Position numbers and translations under genes: made by a program
Part shown: in pieces, positions 11,057 through 20,710 of the stretch
Layout: each line of letters begins with the position of its first letter
Numbering within the stretch: position 1 is the first letter of the stretch
NCBI GenBank assembly: GCA_021820975.1
Contig: JAKADA010000015.1
Coordinates: 1-46,554, forward strand
DNA: 46,554 nt
Reading direction: 5' to 3'
Source of the DNA: Bacillota bacterium
Lineage (GTDB): Bacteria; Bacillota; Bacilli; Alicyclobacillales; SLC66
Notes under the pieces: model-generated
The model's input: only the letters and a program-made list of their open reading frames with translations
Database searches by the model: none
Told to the model about the DNA's origin: nothing

Positions 11057-11737
11057 ATGAGGAAGGTTCATATAACGGCGAAGACGGTAGAAGATGCGGT
11101 CGTACTTGGGTTACAACAACTCGGAATAACTCGAGACCGTGCGCAAGTCGTCGTACAAGTTGCCCCATCAAGGGGCTTTTTGGGGTTTGGTACTCGCGAT
11201 GCGGAAATTGAGATCACAGCAATTGACGATCCTGTAGGTGATGCCGAACGTTTTTTGCGTGAAATGTTTATTACGATGCACTTGGCAGTTCGTGTTCAAA
11301 AACACGTCGATGGTCGTGATGTGACGTTTGATTTACAAGGTGATCACGTTGGTCTACTGATCGGGAAACATGGTCAGACGTTAGATTCTATTGAATATTT
11401 GGTTACGGCTATAGGCAATAAACATGCGGATAAACGTTATCATTTTTCGGTGGATACACAGGGATATCGGGAGCGTCGTAAACAAGCGCTTCAATATAAA
11501 GCAGAAAAAATGGCTGAAAAAGCTTTGTACTTGGGAAAAGAAATTGCGCTTGAACCAATGACGGCTCAAGAACGCAAGATTATTCATGTCGCTTTGCAAG
11601 AACGGCAAGATGTACGAACGGAAAGTCGTGGGACGGAACCGGATAGAGCAATCGTTATCATTCCGATAGAGGTTCATAAAGTTGTACGCAAACCTAGTTT
11701 ACGTACTGAAAGTAAGTATCGGCATCAGGTACGCTAA
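11057..11737 (+). CDS. jag: RNA-binding protein KhpB/Jag
   Basis: This 226-residue protein has the three domains of the Jag (EloR, KhpB) family. The Jag-N domain (residues 1-55, MRKVHITAKTVEDAV...GFLGFG) is followed by a type II KH domain with the motif GLLIGKHGQTLDSIEYL (about residue 98) and an R3H domain (about residues 160-205, ERKIIHVALQE). In Firmicutes this protein binds RNA and helps control cell elongation; the gene follows yidC almost universally. It starts 6 bases after the yidC stop. Confidence 0.94.
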   Translation: MRKVHITAKTVEDAVVLGLQQLGITRDRAQVVVQVAPSRGFLGFGTRDAEIEITAIDDPVGDAERFLREMFITMHLAVRVQKHVDGRDVTFDLQGDHVGLLIGKHGQTLDSIEYLVTAIGNKHADKRYHFSVDTQGYRERRKQALQYKAEKMAEKALYLGKEIALEPMTAQERKIIHVALQERQDVRTESRGTEPDRAIVIIPIEVHKVVRKPSLRTESKYRHQVR

Positions 11738-11760
11738 GGTATCATCAAACGTGACGTGAT

Positions 11761-11815
11761 AACAAAAAAGTTGGCGTCCTAGCATCACGTTCGGGCTCCA
11801 ACTTTTTTGTTATTT
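11761..11815 (+). terminator. Strong terminator after jag
   Basis: A perfect 14-bp stem (11761-11774 with 11798-11811, AACAAAAAAGTTGG) carries A and T runs on both sides, so it could stop transcription in either direction. It separates the rpmH-jag transcript from mnmE. Confidence 0.85.
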
Positions 11816-11836
11816 TGCTAAGGGAGTGCATGATGA

Positions 11837-13219
11837 GTGTCAGCATCAACGGATACGATTGCTGCTATCGCTACAGCGATGGGAGAAGCGAGCATCGCTG
11901 TGATTCGTGTTAGCGGGCCCGAGGCTATTACTATCGTTGACCGTATTTTTCTAAGCAATAGTAAGTTGAAGGATTGTGCGACGCATACCGTTCATTATGG
12001 AATGATAAACAAAATAGATGATCAAAGTGTGATTGACGAGGTTCTTGTGACGGTCATGCGTGAACCACGAACCTATACAAGAGAAGATGTTGTGGAAGTA
12101 AGTACGCATGGTGGTTGGCAGGCTGTACAAGCTGTACTGCGCGAAATTATACGCGCAGGTGCTAGGTATGCTGAACCAGGTGAATTTACGAAGCGTGCTT
12201 ATCTTCATGGACGCATTGATTTGTCGCAAGCAGAAGGCGTTATGGAACTGATCGCCGCACAGACGGATCTAGCGCGTGTCGCTGCATTACGGCAAGTTCA
12301 GGGAACGTTAAAGCAAAGTATTCAAGCTATTCGTCACAACATGCTTGAGGTTCTTGCGAGAATTGAAGTTACGATTGACTATCCAGAACATGATGATGAA
12401 CAAGCGACGTCTGAATTTGTCGAAGAAAAAGCTAAAGGACTCATGCGGAGATTGCATGATTTGCTTGATGAAGCGCTTCATGGACGCATTTTGCGTGATG
12501 GTGTGAGGCTTGCTATCGTAGGGCGTCCCAATGTAGGTAAATCATCCTTACTTAATTCTTTGGTCAAAGTAGATCGTGCGATTGTTACGGATATCCCTGG
12601 AACAACACGAGACGTGATCGAAGAAAGGGTGGACATTGGCGGCATTCCTTTTGCTATCGTAGATACAGCGGGGATTCGCGAAACGGAAGACATTGTCGAA
12701 AAAATTGGTGTCGCAAAGAGTCGTGAAGTGGTTGAACAGGCGGATTTCATCGTTGTTTTACTTGATGGCAGCCGTCCGCTTGTGGAGACAGACCTTGAGT
12801 TGTTGGGGTTATTAGCGCATAAAAAAGGATTTGTTTTGATTAACAAAGTGGACTTGCCTATTGCGATCGATACGGACTTTGTAGATCATCAAGTGGGCAC
12901 GGAAAGGGTTATGCTTTACTCCACCTTTTCGCATCAAGATTTACTCAAGTTTGAACAAAAAATTTGTCATTTTGTAGCAGGGTCTGGTCAACAAGTATCG
13001 GATGCGCCATTTCTTGCGTCGAATCGACATATTATGTTGCTCGAAGAAACTTTGGATTGTTTACAAAACGTCTTGGATTCGGTACAAGAAGGTCAAACGC
13101 TGGATCTCGTCGCTGTAGACATGCAGCAGGCTTGGATTACGCTTGGTGAAGTGATCGGAGAAACACCTAGAGAAGATTTACTTGATCAGATATTTTCACA
13201 ATTTTGTTTAGGGAAATGA
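11837..13219 (+). CDS. mnmE: tRNA modification GTPase MnmE
   Basis: With MnmG, MnmE adds the (carboxy)aminomethyl group at C5 of wobble uridine 34, using a methylene-tetrahydrofolate unit. The 460 residues show the N-terminal folate-binding domain ([22 protein letters not shown]), the helical domain, and the inserted G domain ([31 protein letters not shown]). The catalytic C-terminal FCLGK is present. The start is GTG 11837, the only family-consistent start in frame. mnmG follows immediately, so both partners are made together. Confidence 0.96.
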   Translation: MSASTDTIAAIATAMGEASIAVIRVSGPEAITIVDRIFLSNSKLKDCATHTVHYGMINKIDDQSVIDEVLVTVMREPRTYTREDVVEVSTHGGWQAVQAVLREIIRAGARYAEPGEFTKRAYLHGRIDLSQAEGVMELIAAQTDLARVAALRQVQGTLKQSIQAIRHNMLEVLARIEVTIDYPEHDDEQATSEFVEEKAKGLMRRLHDLLDEALHGRILRDGVRLAIVGRPNVGKSSLLNSLVKVDRAIVTDIPGTTRDVIEERVDIGGIPFAIVDTAGIRETEDIVEKIGVAKSREVVEQADFIVVLLDGSRPLVETDLELLGLLAHKKGFVLINKVDLPIAIDTDFVDHQVGTERVMLYSTFSHQDLLKFEQKICHFVAGSGQQVSDAPFLASNRHIMLLEETLDCLQNVLDSVQEGQTLDLVAVDMQQAWITLGEVIGETPREDLLDQIFSQFCLGK

Positions 13220-13229
13220 GGTGATGGCG

Positions 13230-15116
13230 ATGCGGTATTTTGGTGGACAGTATGATGTGATCGTGATCGGAGCTGGTCATGCGGGGTCTGAAGCTGCTTT
13301 AGCAGCTGCACGCATGGGGTGTAAAACGTTACTTTTAACGATTAATTTGGATACGATCGCTTTTATGCCTTGTAATCCTTCTGTTGGCGGTCCTGCTAAA
13401 GGCATCGTCGTACGTGAGATCGATGCGTTAGGTGGACAAATGGCGCGCAACACCGATTTGACACAAATTCAAATGCGGTTATTAAACACAGGGAAAGGTC
13501 CGGCTGTGCAAGCATTACGAGCTCAATCGGATAAGGCTGAATATGGTCGTAGTATGAAACATGTCATTGAAAATCAGCCGAACTTGACGTTGCGCCAAGG
13601 GATGGTTGAAGAGATTCTGACGGAAAATGGCCGTGTTCATGGCGTGTGTACACAGACAGGCGCTGAATACTTTTCTCGTTCGGTCGTCTTAACGACGGGG
13701 ACCTATTTACGAGGAAGAATTATTTTAGGAGATGTTTCGTACCAAAGTGGCCCGAATGGTCAATTGCCTGCACTTAAGTTGACCGATAGTCTAATTGATT
13801 TGGGTTTTGATTTAGTTCGCTTTAAAACGGGAACACCGCCACGTGTTAATAAGAATTCTATCGATTTTTCAAAAATGGTCGCACAACCAGGAGATAAGGA
13901 ACACTGGCAATTTTCGTTTGATGATGACATCGTTGTGCGTGATCAAGTGAATTGTTTTTTAACGTATACTTCGGAACAAACGCATGAGATCATTGGAGAC
14001 AATTTGCATCGCGCGCCGTTGTTTTCTGGGGAGATCCAAGGACGTGGACCACGCTATTGCCCAAGTATTGAAGATAAGGTTGTGCGTTTTAAAGATCGGT
14101 CATCCCATCAGGTGTTTTTGGAACCGGAGGGTCGCCATACAGCTGAGTGGTATGTGCAGGGCATGTCCACGAGTTTGCCGGAAGATGTGCAAATTCAGAT
14201 GTTGCGTTCGATTGCTGGTCTTGAGCGAGTGGAGATGTTGCGTCCTGGCTATGCCATTGAATACGATGCGCTTTTGCCAACGCAATTGTGGCCAACATTA
14301 GAGTCTAAAGCTATACCGGGTCTCTTTACAGCGGGTCAAATTAATGGTACGTCGGGTTATGAAGAAGCAGCTGGGCAAGGCATTATTGCGGGAATGAATG
14401 CTGCCTTGCTGGCACTGGAAAAAGAGCCTGTTATATTGTCGCGATCAGATGCCTATATCGGTGTGATGATCGATGACTTGGTGACAAAAGGGACGGCGGA
14501 ACCTTATCGGTTGCTTACATCCCGTGCCGAGCATAGACTGATGCTTCGTAATGATAATGCAGATTTGCGTTTGATGGAGATTGGGTTTAAAGCTGGTCTT
14601 TTACGCGAAGAGAAGTATGAGCGCATGGTTGAAAAACGGGAAGGTATTGAAAAGGAAAGGCAGCGATTGCGCAGTATTCGCGTGCAACCTGACTCTGTAA
14701 AGCTTATGTTTGCTGCGAAAGATCTTCCCGTCCCGAGTAATGTTAGTTCGCTTGAACAACTGTTACGTCGACCTGGTGTGAGTTATGATATGGTGCATGA
14801 GTTTTCACCTTTAGATCAACCTTTGCCAAATGGTGTGGTGCAACAGGTTGAAATTCAAGTGAAATATGAAGGGTATGTCGTTCGACAGGAACAGGAAATT
14901 TCAAAACAACAAAAATTAGAGTCCAGACAACTTCCTCGAGAAATGGATTATCGCATCGTACCTGGATTATCGAATGAAGCCAAGGAACGGTTGAATGATG
15001 TATTACCTATCAATATTGGACAAGCCGCTCGTGTCGCTGGGGTCACGCCAGCTGACGTATCGATTCTGTTGATTTGGTTAGAGTCAAGTGCAAGAAAGGC
15101 TAGTATACATGGGTGA
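13230..15116 (+). CDS. mnmG: tRNA modification FAD enzyme MnmG (GidA)
   Basis: This FAD- and NADH-dependent partner of MnmE forms the tRNA U34 cmnm5 modification complex. The Rossmann FAD motif is [21 protein letters not shown], followed by the family signature [24 protein letters not shown] with the catalytic Cys, and [12 protein letters not shown] near the middle. ATG 13230 gives 628 residues and matches the B. subtilis beginning ([14 protein letters not shown]). It has SD GAGGTGA five bases upstream, better placed than for the GTG 13221 or ATG 13224. Confidence 0.96.
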   Translation: MRYFGGQYDVIVIGAGHAGSEAALAAARMGCKTLLLTINLDTIAFMPCNPSVGGPAKGIVVREIDALGGQMARNTDLTQIQMRLLNTGKGPAVQALRAQSDKAEYGRSMKHVIENQPNLTLRQGMVEEILTENGRVHGVCTQTGAEYFSRSVVLTTGTYLRGRIILGDVSYQSGPNGQLPALKLTDSLIDLGFDLVRFKTGTPPRVNKNSIDFSKMVAQPGDKEHWQFSFDDDIVVRDQVNCFLTYTSEQTHEIIGDNLHRAPLFSGEIQGRGPRYCPSIEDKVVRFKDRSSHQVFLEPEGRHTAEWYVQGMSTSLPEDVQIQMLRSIAGLERVEMLRPGYAIEYDALLPTQLWPTLESKAIPGLFTAGQINGTSGYEEAAGQGIIAGMNAALLALEKEPVILSRSDAYIGVMIDDLVTKGTAEPYRLLTSRAEHRLMLRNDNADLRLMEIGFKAGLLREEKYERMVEKREGIEKERQRLRSIRVQPDSVKLMFAAKDLPVPSNVSSLEQLLRRPGVSYDMVHEFSPLDQPLPNGVVQQVEIQVKYEGYVVRQEQEISKQQKLESRQLPREMDYRIVPGLSNEAKERLNDVLPINIGQAARVAGVTPADVSILLIWLESSARKASIHG

Positions 15117-15846
15117 TCATAGTTTGGATTATACGATGGAAACATTCATCCGGGATGTTGCACTACTTGATTTTGTGCTCGATGAAAAACAACAGAAACA
15201 ATTTTTCTTATATGCAGACTTGCTAAGAATGTGGAATGAACGAATGAATTTGACGTCCATCACAGATTTGCCAAGTATTTTCGTCAAACATTTTCTAGAC
15301 AGTATGTATATGGCAAAATTAGTTTTTCATGAAAGAAAGGATTCGCGAATCCTTGATATGGGTACTGGGGCTGGTTTTCCTGGTGTAGTGATCGGCATCA
15401 TGTTTCCGCAGTATCGAGTTACGTTATGTGATTCCTTACAAAAAAGAACAGTCTTTCTGCGTGAGGTACAAAACATTTTAGGTCTTGATCAGCTTGAGAT
15501 CGTGCATGGACGTGCTGAGGAACTTGCTAAAGATGCTGCGTATCGAAGCAACTTTCAGGTAGTAACAGCACGTGCGGTCGCCAAATTATCCACCTTAGTG
15601 GAATGGTGTCTACCGTTTCTTACTGTAGGTGGAACTTTCGCGGCCATGAAAGGCCCTGATCCCCATGAGGAGATTGCACAAGCAGATCTTTCTATGCGAA
15701 TTTTAGGTGGAAAATTGCAGAGTGTGGTTTCCTATGATCTACCTCTTGATGCTGGGACCCACACAATTGTTCAAGTAAAAAAGGTGAAACCTACATCGAG
15801 GATGTACCCACGAAAACCCGGTGAGGCGTTACGTCATCCTTTATGA
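15109..15846 (+). CDS. rsmG: 16S rRNA (guanine-N7) methyltransferase RsmG (GidB)
   Basis: RsmG methylates N7 of G527 (E. coli numbering) in 16S rRNA using S-adenosylmethionine; loss gives low-level streptomycin resistance in many bacteria. The class I methyltransferase site is [17 protein letters not shown], with [16 protein letters not shown] downstream. ATG 15109 gives 245 residues, 9 bases after AAAGG, and overlaps the mnmG stop by 8 bases. The open frame continues up to a GTG at 15088 inside mnmG, which is less likely. Confidence 0.95.
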   Translation: MGDHSLDYTMETFIRDVALLDFVLDEKQQKQFFLYADLLRMWNERMNLTSITDLPSIFVKHFLDSMYMAKLVFHERKDSRILDMGTGAGFPGVVIGIMFPQYRVTLCDSLQKRTVFLREVQNILGLDQLEIVHGRAEELAKDAAYRSNFQVVTARAVAKLSTLVEWCLPFLTVGGTFAAMKGPDPHEEIAQADLSMRILGGKLQSVVSYDLPLDAGTHTIVQVKKVKPTSRMYPRKPGEALRHPL

Positions 15847-15920
15847 TGAGTCAGTCTAATGATGTCGATCAAGAACTTGTCTTGTCGATTCCATGGTAGT
15901 AAGAAGGAATTTCCGGATTC

Positions 15921-16796
15921 GTGCAGAACGTATACGCAAAGAATCCAGAAGTGGTGAGGGCGATGCGTGAACATTTGGCTAAATGGTGGAAGTCTACAGA
16001 ACGCGAAACACCCGCTGATGTCGAAGTTCGTCAGATTCCTGTGGCGAGTGTAAGACCCAACCGATATCAACCGCGCACGGTCTTTGATGAAACAAAACTT
16101 GATGAATTGATGGCTACTATTCGCACGCACGGTGTGATTCAGCCGATCGTGGTGCGCAAGCAAGAGGATCATTATGAATTAGTGGCAGGCGAACGACGCT
16201 GGCGAGCAGTGCAACGGTTAGGGATGGATTTTGTGCCCGCTATAGTACGCGAACTAAGTGATGCACAAGCAGGTTCGATGGCTTTAATAGAGAATTTACA
16301 ACGAGAAAATCTAACGGCTATTGAAGAGGCCATTGCTTATCAGCAATTGATTGAATTGCACCATTTGACGCAAGAGAGTTTAGCACAACGACTTGGCAAA
16401 GGTCAGAGTACCGTTGCTAATAAATTGCGTCTGTTGACCTTAGACGAAAAGGTTCAAGATGCCATTCGGTTAAGAGCCATTTCAGAGCGGCATGCTAGAG
16501 CACTGATTCCGTTAGCTAGCGATGTGCAAGTTAAGGTATTGAACGAAGTTCTTCAGGGGCAATTAAATGTCAATCAAACGGAAGAACGGGTTAAGGCGAT
16601 TCAAGGGAAATCAGCTATTATACCAGAGAAACGGCACAGGGCCGCTAAAGTGGCTTACTCTAAGGATGTTCGCCTTGCGATTAATACCGTGCGTAAGTCG
16701 ATGGAACTTATTTCTCAGACTGGGTTGCAGGTTAGTTTGGAAGAAAAAGATGAGGGTGAGTACGTAGAATTTCAAATTCGTATTCAAAAGCAATAA
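15921..16796 (+). CDS. noc: Nucleoid occlusion protein Noc
   Basis: Noc is a ParB-family CTPase and DNA clamp that binds specific sites and keeps division away from the chromosome. The motifs are VRPNRYQPRTVFDE, the CTP-binding GERRWRAVQRLG, the HTH QESLAQRLGKGQSTVANKLRLL, and RHARALIPL. GERRW and the position after rsmG distinguish it from ParB. The near-N-terminal MREHLAKWWKS looks like the short amphipathic helix that anchors Noc to the membrane. GTG 15921 gives 291 residues. ATG 15963 would put the helix at the extreme N-terminus as in B. subtilis, but its SD is only two bases away. Confidence 0.92.
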   Translation: MQNVYAKNPEVVRAMREHLAKWWKSTERETPADVEVRQIPVASVRPNRYQPRTVFDETKLDELMATIRTHGVIQPIVVRKQEDHYELVAGERRWRAVQRLGMDFVPAIVRELSDAQAGSMALIENLQRENLTAIEEAIAYQQLIELHHLTQESLAQRLGKGQSTVANKLRLLTLDEKVQDAIRLRAISERHARALIPLASDVQVKVLNEVLQGQLNVNQTEERVKAIQGKSAIIPEKRHRAAKVAYSKDVRLAINTVRKSMELISQTGLQVSLEEKDEGEYVEFQIRIQKQ

Positions 16797-16818
16797 TGGG
16801 TCTATATTCTACTTTTCA

Positions 16819-16852
16819 GAACACCCATGAATACATGGTGTGTTCTTTCTAT
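16819..16852 (+). terminator. Terminator hairpin after noc
   Basis: GAACACCCATG and CATGGTGTGTTC pair across an AATA loop with one bulged base, followed by a T-rich run (TTTCTATTTCT). It separates noc from parA, which therefore probably has its own promoter in 16850-16900. Confidence 0.65.
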
Positions 16853-16910
16853 TTCTAGTACAATAGATAGGAGAGTTGTTGCTTTTTTTTTGAAGTTGGA
16901 GGGTATAGTC

Positions 16911-17675
16911 ATGGCAAGAGTAATGGCAGTCGCCAATCAAAAAGGCGGTGTAGGTAAGACAACAACGTCCGTAAATTTGGGCGCATGTCTTGCGGAACTC
17001 GGTAAGAAGGTTTTACTTGTTGATATCGATCCGCAAGGTAATACCACGTCTGGTGTTGGCGTAAATAAGGCTGATGTTCGGTATTGTATTTATGATGTTA
17101 TGATCAATGATGTCAATTCATCCGATGCGGTCTTGCATACTGCCGTACCTAATTTGGATATTATTCCAGCTACGATTCAGTTGGCGGGTGCGGAGATCGA
17201 ACTTGTTCCTACTATTTCAAGGGAAGTTCGTTTACGTCGTGCTATTTCTTCTTTGCGTTCGTCGTACGATTATATATTAATAGACTGTCCACCATCGTTA
17301 GGATTATTAACGATTAATGCGCTGACAGGGTCTGACTCTGTCGTTATTCCCATTCAATGCGAATATTATGCGCTTGAAGGGTTGAGTCAGTTGCTTAGCA
17401 CGATTCGACTTGTCCAAAAGCATCTTAACTCCTCGCTTGTCATTGAGGGAGTATTGTTAACGATGCTTGACGCGAGAACGAACCTTGGTTTACAAGTGAT
17501 CGAAGATGTGAAGAAATATTTTCGTGAAAAAGTTTATAGCACAATTATTCCTCGAAATGTGCGCTTAAGTGAAGCACCTAGCCACGGTAAACCTATTATG
17601 CAATATGATCCTAAGTCACGGGGTGCTGAGGTTTATTTGGACTTGGCAAAGGAAGTGATTCATCATGAAGGCTAA
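16911..17675 (+). CDS. parA: Chromosome partitioning ATPase ParA (Soj)
   Basis: ParA is a deviant Walker ATPase that acts with ParB on origin segregation and regulates DnaA. The N-terminal ANQKGGVGKTTTSVNLG has the signature lysine, followed by VDIDPQGNTTSG and LIDCPPSLGLLTINAL. ATG 16911 lies behind TTGGAGGG and gives 254 residues, as in B. subtilis Soj. An upstream in-frame extension to 16827 runs through the preceding terminator and is rejected. The last 11 bases overlap parB. Confidence 0.96.
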   Translation: MARVMAVANQKGGVGKTTTSVNLGACLAELGKKVLLVDIDPQGNTTSGVGVNKADVRYCIYDVMINDVNSSDAVLHTAVPNLDIIPATIQLAGAEIELVPTISREVRLRRAISSLRSSYDYILIDCPPSLGLLTINALTGSDSVVIPIQCEYYALEGLSQLLSTIRLVQKHLNSSLVIEGVLLTMLDARTNLGLQVIEDVKKYFREKVYSTIIPRNVRLSEAPSHGKPIMQYDPKSRGAEVYLDLAKEVIHHEG

Positions 17676-18528
17676 AGCAGGCTTAGGTCGCGGACTTGAG
17701 GCTCTTATTCCGCAGATGAGGCAAGATGCGTCTCTATCAGAAATTGTGGAGATAAGAGTGGATGAATTAAAACCTAACCCGTACCAACCACGTCGGGTTT
17801 TTGATGACGCAAAACTTGCAGAACTTATGGAATCCATCAAGGAACATGGTGTTGTTCAACCTATTGTCGTTCGTAGGGCCGCTGCTCGTGGTTTTGAGAT
17901 AGTAGCGGGGGAGAGGCGGTTTCGGGCTGCTGATCGTTTGGGAATTGAAACGATTCCTGCGATTGTGCGCGATATCTCGGATAGGCAAGCCATGGAGATC
18001 GCTCTCATTGAAAACGTACAACGTGAGGATCTTAATCCTATTGAGTTGGCAGAAGCTTATTCACGGATAATGGAGCATTTTTCACTAACGCAAGAAGAGA
18101 TGGCTCATCGAGTGGGGCAGAGCCGATCTCAGGTAGCCAATATGTTACGCTTGCTCACTCTTCCTGTGGATATTAGGAATCATGTTTCACGTGGAACATT
18201 ATCGATGGGACATGCTCGTGCTTTGTTGAGTTTGTCTGATGTAAGTATGCAACGTTCGTTATCGCAAAAAATTGCTGACGATGGATTAAGTGTTCGTGAA
18301 GTCGAACACTTGGTGCAACGTTTACAAAATGTTTCACGTGAAACACCCAAACCGCCACGAGCCAAGCAAGCCCAAGTCCCAACTCTTCGCGCCTATGAAG
18401 AAGCGTTTCGCAATTCTCTTGGCACATCAGTACGGATACAAACGGGCAAAAAACGTGGGAAAATTGAGATTGATTATTTCTCATTGGAAGATTTAGAACG
18501 TATCTTAAACCTTATTAAGACAAATTAA
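17665..18528 (+). CDS. parB: Chromosome partitioning protein ParB (Spo0J)
   Basis: ParB is a CTP-dependent DNA sliding clamp loaded at parS that recruits SMC and stimulates ParA. The N-terminal KAGLGRGLEALIP is the ParA-activating segment. The CTP fold has NPYQPRRVFDD and GERRFRAADRLG, the HTH is EEMAHRVGQSRSQVANMLRLLTLP, and a C-terminal dimerisation region is present. The protein has 287 residues. Two parS sites lie within the coding sequence, so ParB can load on its own gene. Confidence 0.96.
   Translation: MKAKAGLGRGLEALIPQMRQDASLSEIVEIRVDELKPNPYQPRRVFDDAKLAELMESIKEHGVVQPIVVRRAAARGFEIVAGERRFRAADRLGIETIPAIVRDISDRQAMEIALIENVQREDLNPIELAEAYSRIMEHFSLTQEEMAHRVGQSRSQVANMLRLLTLPVDIRNHVSRGTLSMGHARALLSLSDVSMQRSLSQKIADDGLSVREVEHLVQRLQNVSRETPKPPRAKQAQVPTLRAYEEAFRNSLGTSVRIQTGKKRGKIEIDYFSLEDLERILNLIKTN
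18183..18198. promoter_or_regulatory. parS: parS site 1 (inside parB)
   Basis: TGTTTCACGTGGAACA; on the other strand it reads TGTTCCACGTGAAACA, which fits the B. subtilis consensus TGTTNCACGTGAAACA exactly. Confidence 0.92.
18330..18345. promoter_or_regulatory. parS: parS site 2 (inside parB)
   Basis: TGTTTCACGTGAAACA is the perfect 16-bp parS palindrome, 147 bases after the first site and still within parB. Confidence 0.96.
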
Positions 18529-18658
18529 GTGCAGTATGACTAATCCTGATTTTACCTGGCTCGAGCATGAATTAATCCGTATCGCACGTACACTCGGCGA
18601 GCACTCTAAAAATGCACACTTTACAAGGTAACCGGGAGCAGGTAAAGGAGGCACGAAA

Positions 18659-19375
18659 GTGTTTTTGTTGGGAACCCTGGTCAATGCTGCGGCGATTGTC
18701 ATAGGGTCACTCATTGGATGGCGGTTGCATCGCATTCCTGATCGTTTGAAATCGACTGTACTGCACGGTATGGGGCTCTTTACCATCGCTCTAGGAATAA
18801 GCATGGCCATCCAAGGAATTTCTGATGCGCTCTATATCGTTTTAGCCATCGTAGTTGGAGGTGTGCTTGGTGCTTGGTGGGATATTGAAGGACGTCTTGA
18901 TCGATTGGGGCACCTGATTGAACGCCGCCTAGGTGGGGGTAAGCAGGGGATTTCTCAAGGATTTGTTTTTGCAACGCTGATCTTTTGCGTCGGCTCCATG
19001 GCCATCGTAGGTAGCATCCAAAGTGGTATGAGCGGTCAAAACAATATTCTATTTACCAAAAGTGTTATGGATGGATTTTCATCGATAATTTTCACAAGTA
19101 CACTTGGTATCGGAGTTGGACTGGCTGCTGTTCCAATCTTCCTTTATCAAGGCTTGATAGCAACTCTTGCTCATATTTTTGGTAACTACTTAAATTCACC
19201 CGTCCTGATTATGGATATGACGGCTACAGGAGGAATTCTGATTCTCGGTATTGGCATGAATGTTATGGAGATAAAGAAGATTCAAGTTGCCAATTTGTTA
19301 CCGAGTCTTGTTGTTGTCGTTGCACTTCATTGGGCGGTTTTACACATAGCACCATGGATTTCACACATTGCGTAA
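18659..19375 (+). CDS. DUF554 membrane protein
   Basis: This 238-residue protein has about seven hydrophobic segments and matches the DUF554 (YqgA) family through LGTLVNAAAIVIGSLIG at the N-terminus, the glycine-rich VVGGVLGAWWDIEGRLDRLG and FCVGSMAIVGSIQSG. Its function is unknown; it is likely a transporter-like inner-membrane protein. The start is GTG 18659 behind AAAGGAGGCAC. The C-terminal end precedes the DUF4446 gene by 23 bases. DUF554 genes recur in this parB-to-ychF interval in spore formers. Confidence 0.85.
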   Translation: MFLLGTLVNAAAIVIGSLIGWRLHRIPDRLKSTVLHGMGLFTIALGISMAIQGISDALYIVLAIVVGGVLGAWWDIEGRLDRLGHLIERRLGGGKQGISQGFVFATLIFCVGSMAIVGSIQSGMSGQNNILFTKSVMDGFSSIIFTSTLGIGVGLAAVPIFLYQGLIATLAHIFGNYLNSPVLIMDMTATGGILILGIGMNVMEIKKIQVANLLPSLVVVVALHWAVLHIAPWISHIA

Positions 19376-19398
19376 ATTATTGTCACGAGGTGATTCAC

Positions 19399-19929
19399 AT
19401 GCTCGCAGCCTTCTTTGATCAGATAAGTAAAACGGTCATTGTCTCTACAATGATCGTAAGCACATTAATTTCGGTCTTATCGCTAACTATTGCCATTATT
19501 GCAACGACAACAGCTCGCCACGTGAAGCGTCGTTATAAGACCCTGCTTCGTGGCAAAGAAGGCGCCAACTTAGAACAGATGTTGCTAGCAAACCACGAAG
19601 AAGTTGAACGTGTCACCGATCGCTTGGCAACTATGGAACAATCCCTTAAGGATCATGAATCTCGACTCATCAAAAAAGTTTCAGCACCACAATTGATGCG
19701 CTATAATGCTTTTGCGGAACCTGGAAATGATTTAAGCTTCTCTATGGCATTACTTGATGAAAACGGAAATGGTACGGTGTTAAGTAGTATTTACGGTAGG
19801 GAAGAATCGCGAGTGTATGCGAAACCACTCGTGAAAGGTGAATCGACCTATTCCTTAACGCCTGAGGAAAATGCCATTGTTCGCGGCGAATCTATTCCCG
19901 TACAAAAATTGCAGAAAAGAGCCCGTTAA
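19399..19929 (+). CDS. DUF4446 membrane-anchored protein
   Basis: This 176-residue protein has one N-terminal membrane segment (VIVSTMIVSTLISVLSLTIA), a charged coiled-coil stretch (about residues 45-95) and a small C-terminal domain with the DUF4446 pattern RYNAFAEPGNDLSFSMALLDENGNGTVLSSIYGREESRVYAKPL. Its function is unknown. ATG 19399 is four bases behind GAGGTGAT; the frame upstream overlaps DUF554 and is not needed. It sits among origin-proximal conserved genes and ends shortly before the convergent yyaC. Confidence 0.85.
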   Translation: MLAAFFDQISKTVIVSTMIVSTLISVLSLTIAIIATTTARHVKRRYKTLLRGKEGANLEQMLLANHEEVERVTDRLATMEQSLKDHESRLIKKVSAPQLMRYNAFAEPGNDLSFSMALLDENGNGTVLSSIYGREESRVYAKPLVKGESTYSLTPEENAIVRGESIPVQKLQKRAR

Positions 19930-19948
19930 TCATTTCGTGGGAGGACTT

Positions 19949-20608
19949 TCAAGGTGCCGTCTTCCCACGAAATAAAGCTCCCCACCGCGAATTCGTAACC
20001 TCTTTTTTTAAAGCCATTTCCACATCGTCTTGAACATTTGCGTAGGTTAGCCCTGTCATTGACCAAGCAATCGCTTCGGCAATGACTTTAGCCATGGGGA
20101 CCACAATACCTAATCGCGTATTTTGCAATACAAAATACTCCATGAAGCCTCCAACATTGACAATCCCCGTTATATGAACATGTCCTATTTGTGGAAGTTT
20201 TTTATGTACACCAGTTCCTGGTTGTAAGGCGCCATCTGACAACGTGATTTGTCCAACACTCGACAACTGTCCTAAACATGCATCTACAGCCACTACGAAA
20301 GGCGAAATATGCGTTTTTTCGATGACTGCAATGGTTTCGGCTAGATTAACCGCATGCACTGGCTGAGTCAGTGTTCCATAGACAAACGTATTGCAGTTTA
20401 CTTCTGCTAGATACGAACCGACCAATGGACCAAGGGCGTCACCTGTAGACCGATCGGTGCCTACACAAACAAAAATGATTTCGGTGCCAACAGGGCGGTG
20501 GATTAACCGCCTTCGCAGTGCAACGCCCAAATTCTGCGCTGCTTCATTTTCATCGAATAGGACGTGAAAGGATTCATCTTCTTTATATGATTTAGTAAAC
20601 AAAACCAT
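19949..20608 (-). CDS. yyaC: Spore protease YyaC family protein
   Basis: This 219-residue protein has the characteristic VCVGTDRSTGDALGPLVGSYL segment and VVAVDACLGQL, related to the hydrogenase-maturation/GPR protease fold in which acidic residues bind metal. It is annotated in Bacilli as a putative sporulation protease. It is the only minus-strand gene between parB and rpsR, as in B. subtilis. ATG 20608 or the overlapping GTG 20611 could both start it. The tail SRWGALFRGKTAP is basic. Confidence 0.85.
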   Translation of the reverse strand: MVLFTKSYKEDESFHVLFDENEAAQNLGVALRRRLIHRPVGTEIIFVCVGTDRSTGDALGPLVGSYLAEVNCNTFVYGTLTQPVHAVNLAETIAVIEKTHISPFVVAVDACLGQLSSVGQITLSDGALQPGTGVHKKLPQIGHVHITGIVNVGGFMEYFVLQNTRLGIVVPMAKVIAEAIAWSMTGLTYANVQDDVEMALKKEVTNSRWGALFRGKTAP

Positions 20609-20710
20609 CACATCCTGTTACGAGCTTGATAGTACAGTATGTGACGGAAGGGGGTGAAATTATACCCGTCGTGCATACAATAGAACAAGGACATGCTCCT
20701 GGAGGATTAT

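Noticed and set aside
15901-15925. Possible Noc-binding site (ATTTCCGGAT) before noc
   Set aside because: It matches only half of the known ATTTCCCGGGAAAT palindrome, so it cannot be claimed.
18536-18631. 31-codon ORF (MTNPDFTWLEHELIR...) between parB and the DUF554 gene
   Set aside because: It has no convincing ribosome binding site and no recognised family; it may be part of an untranslated gap. I did not list it as a gene.
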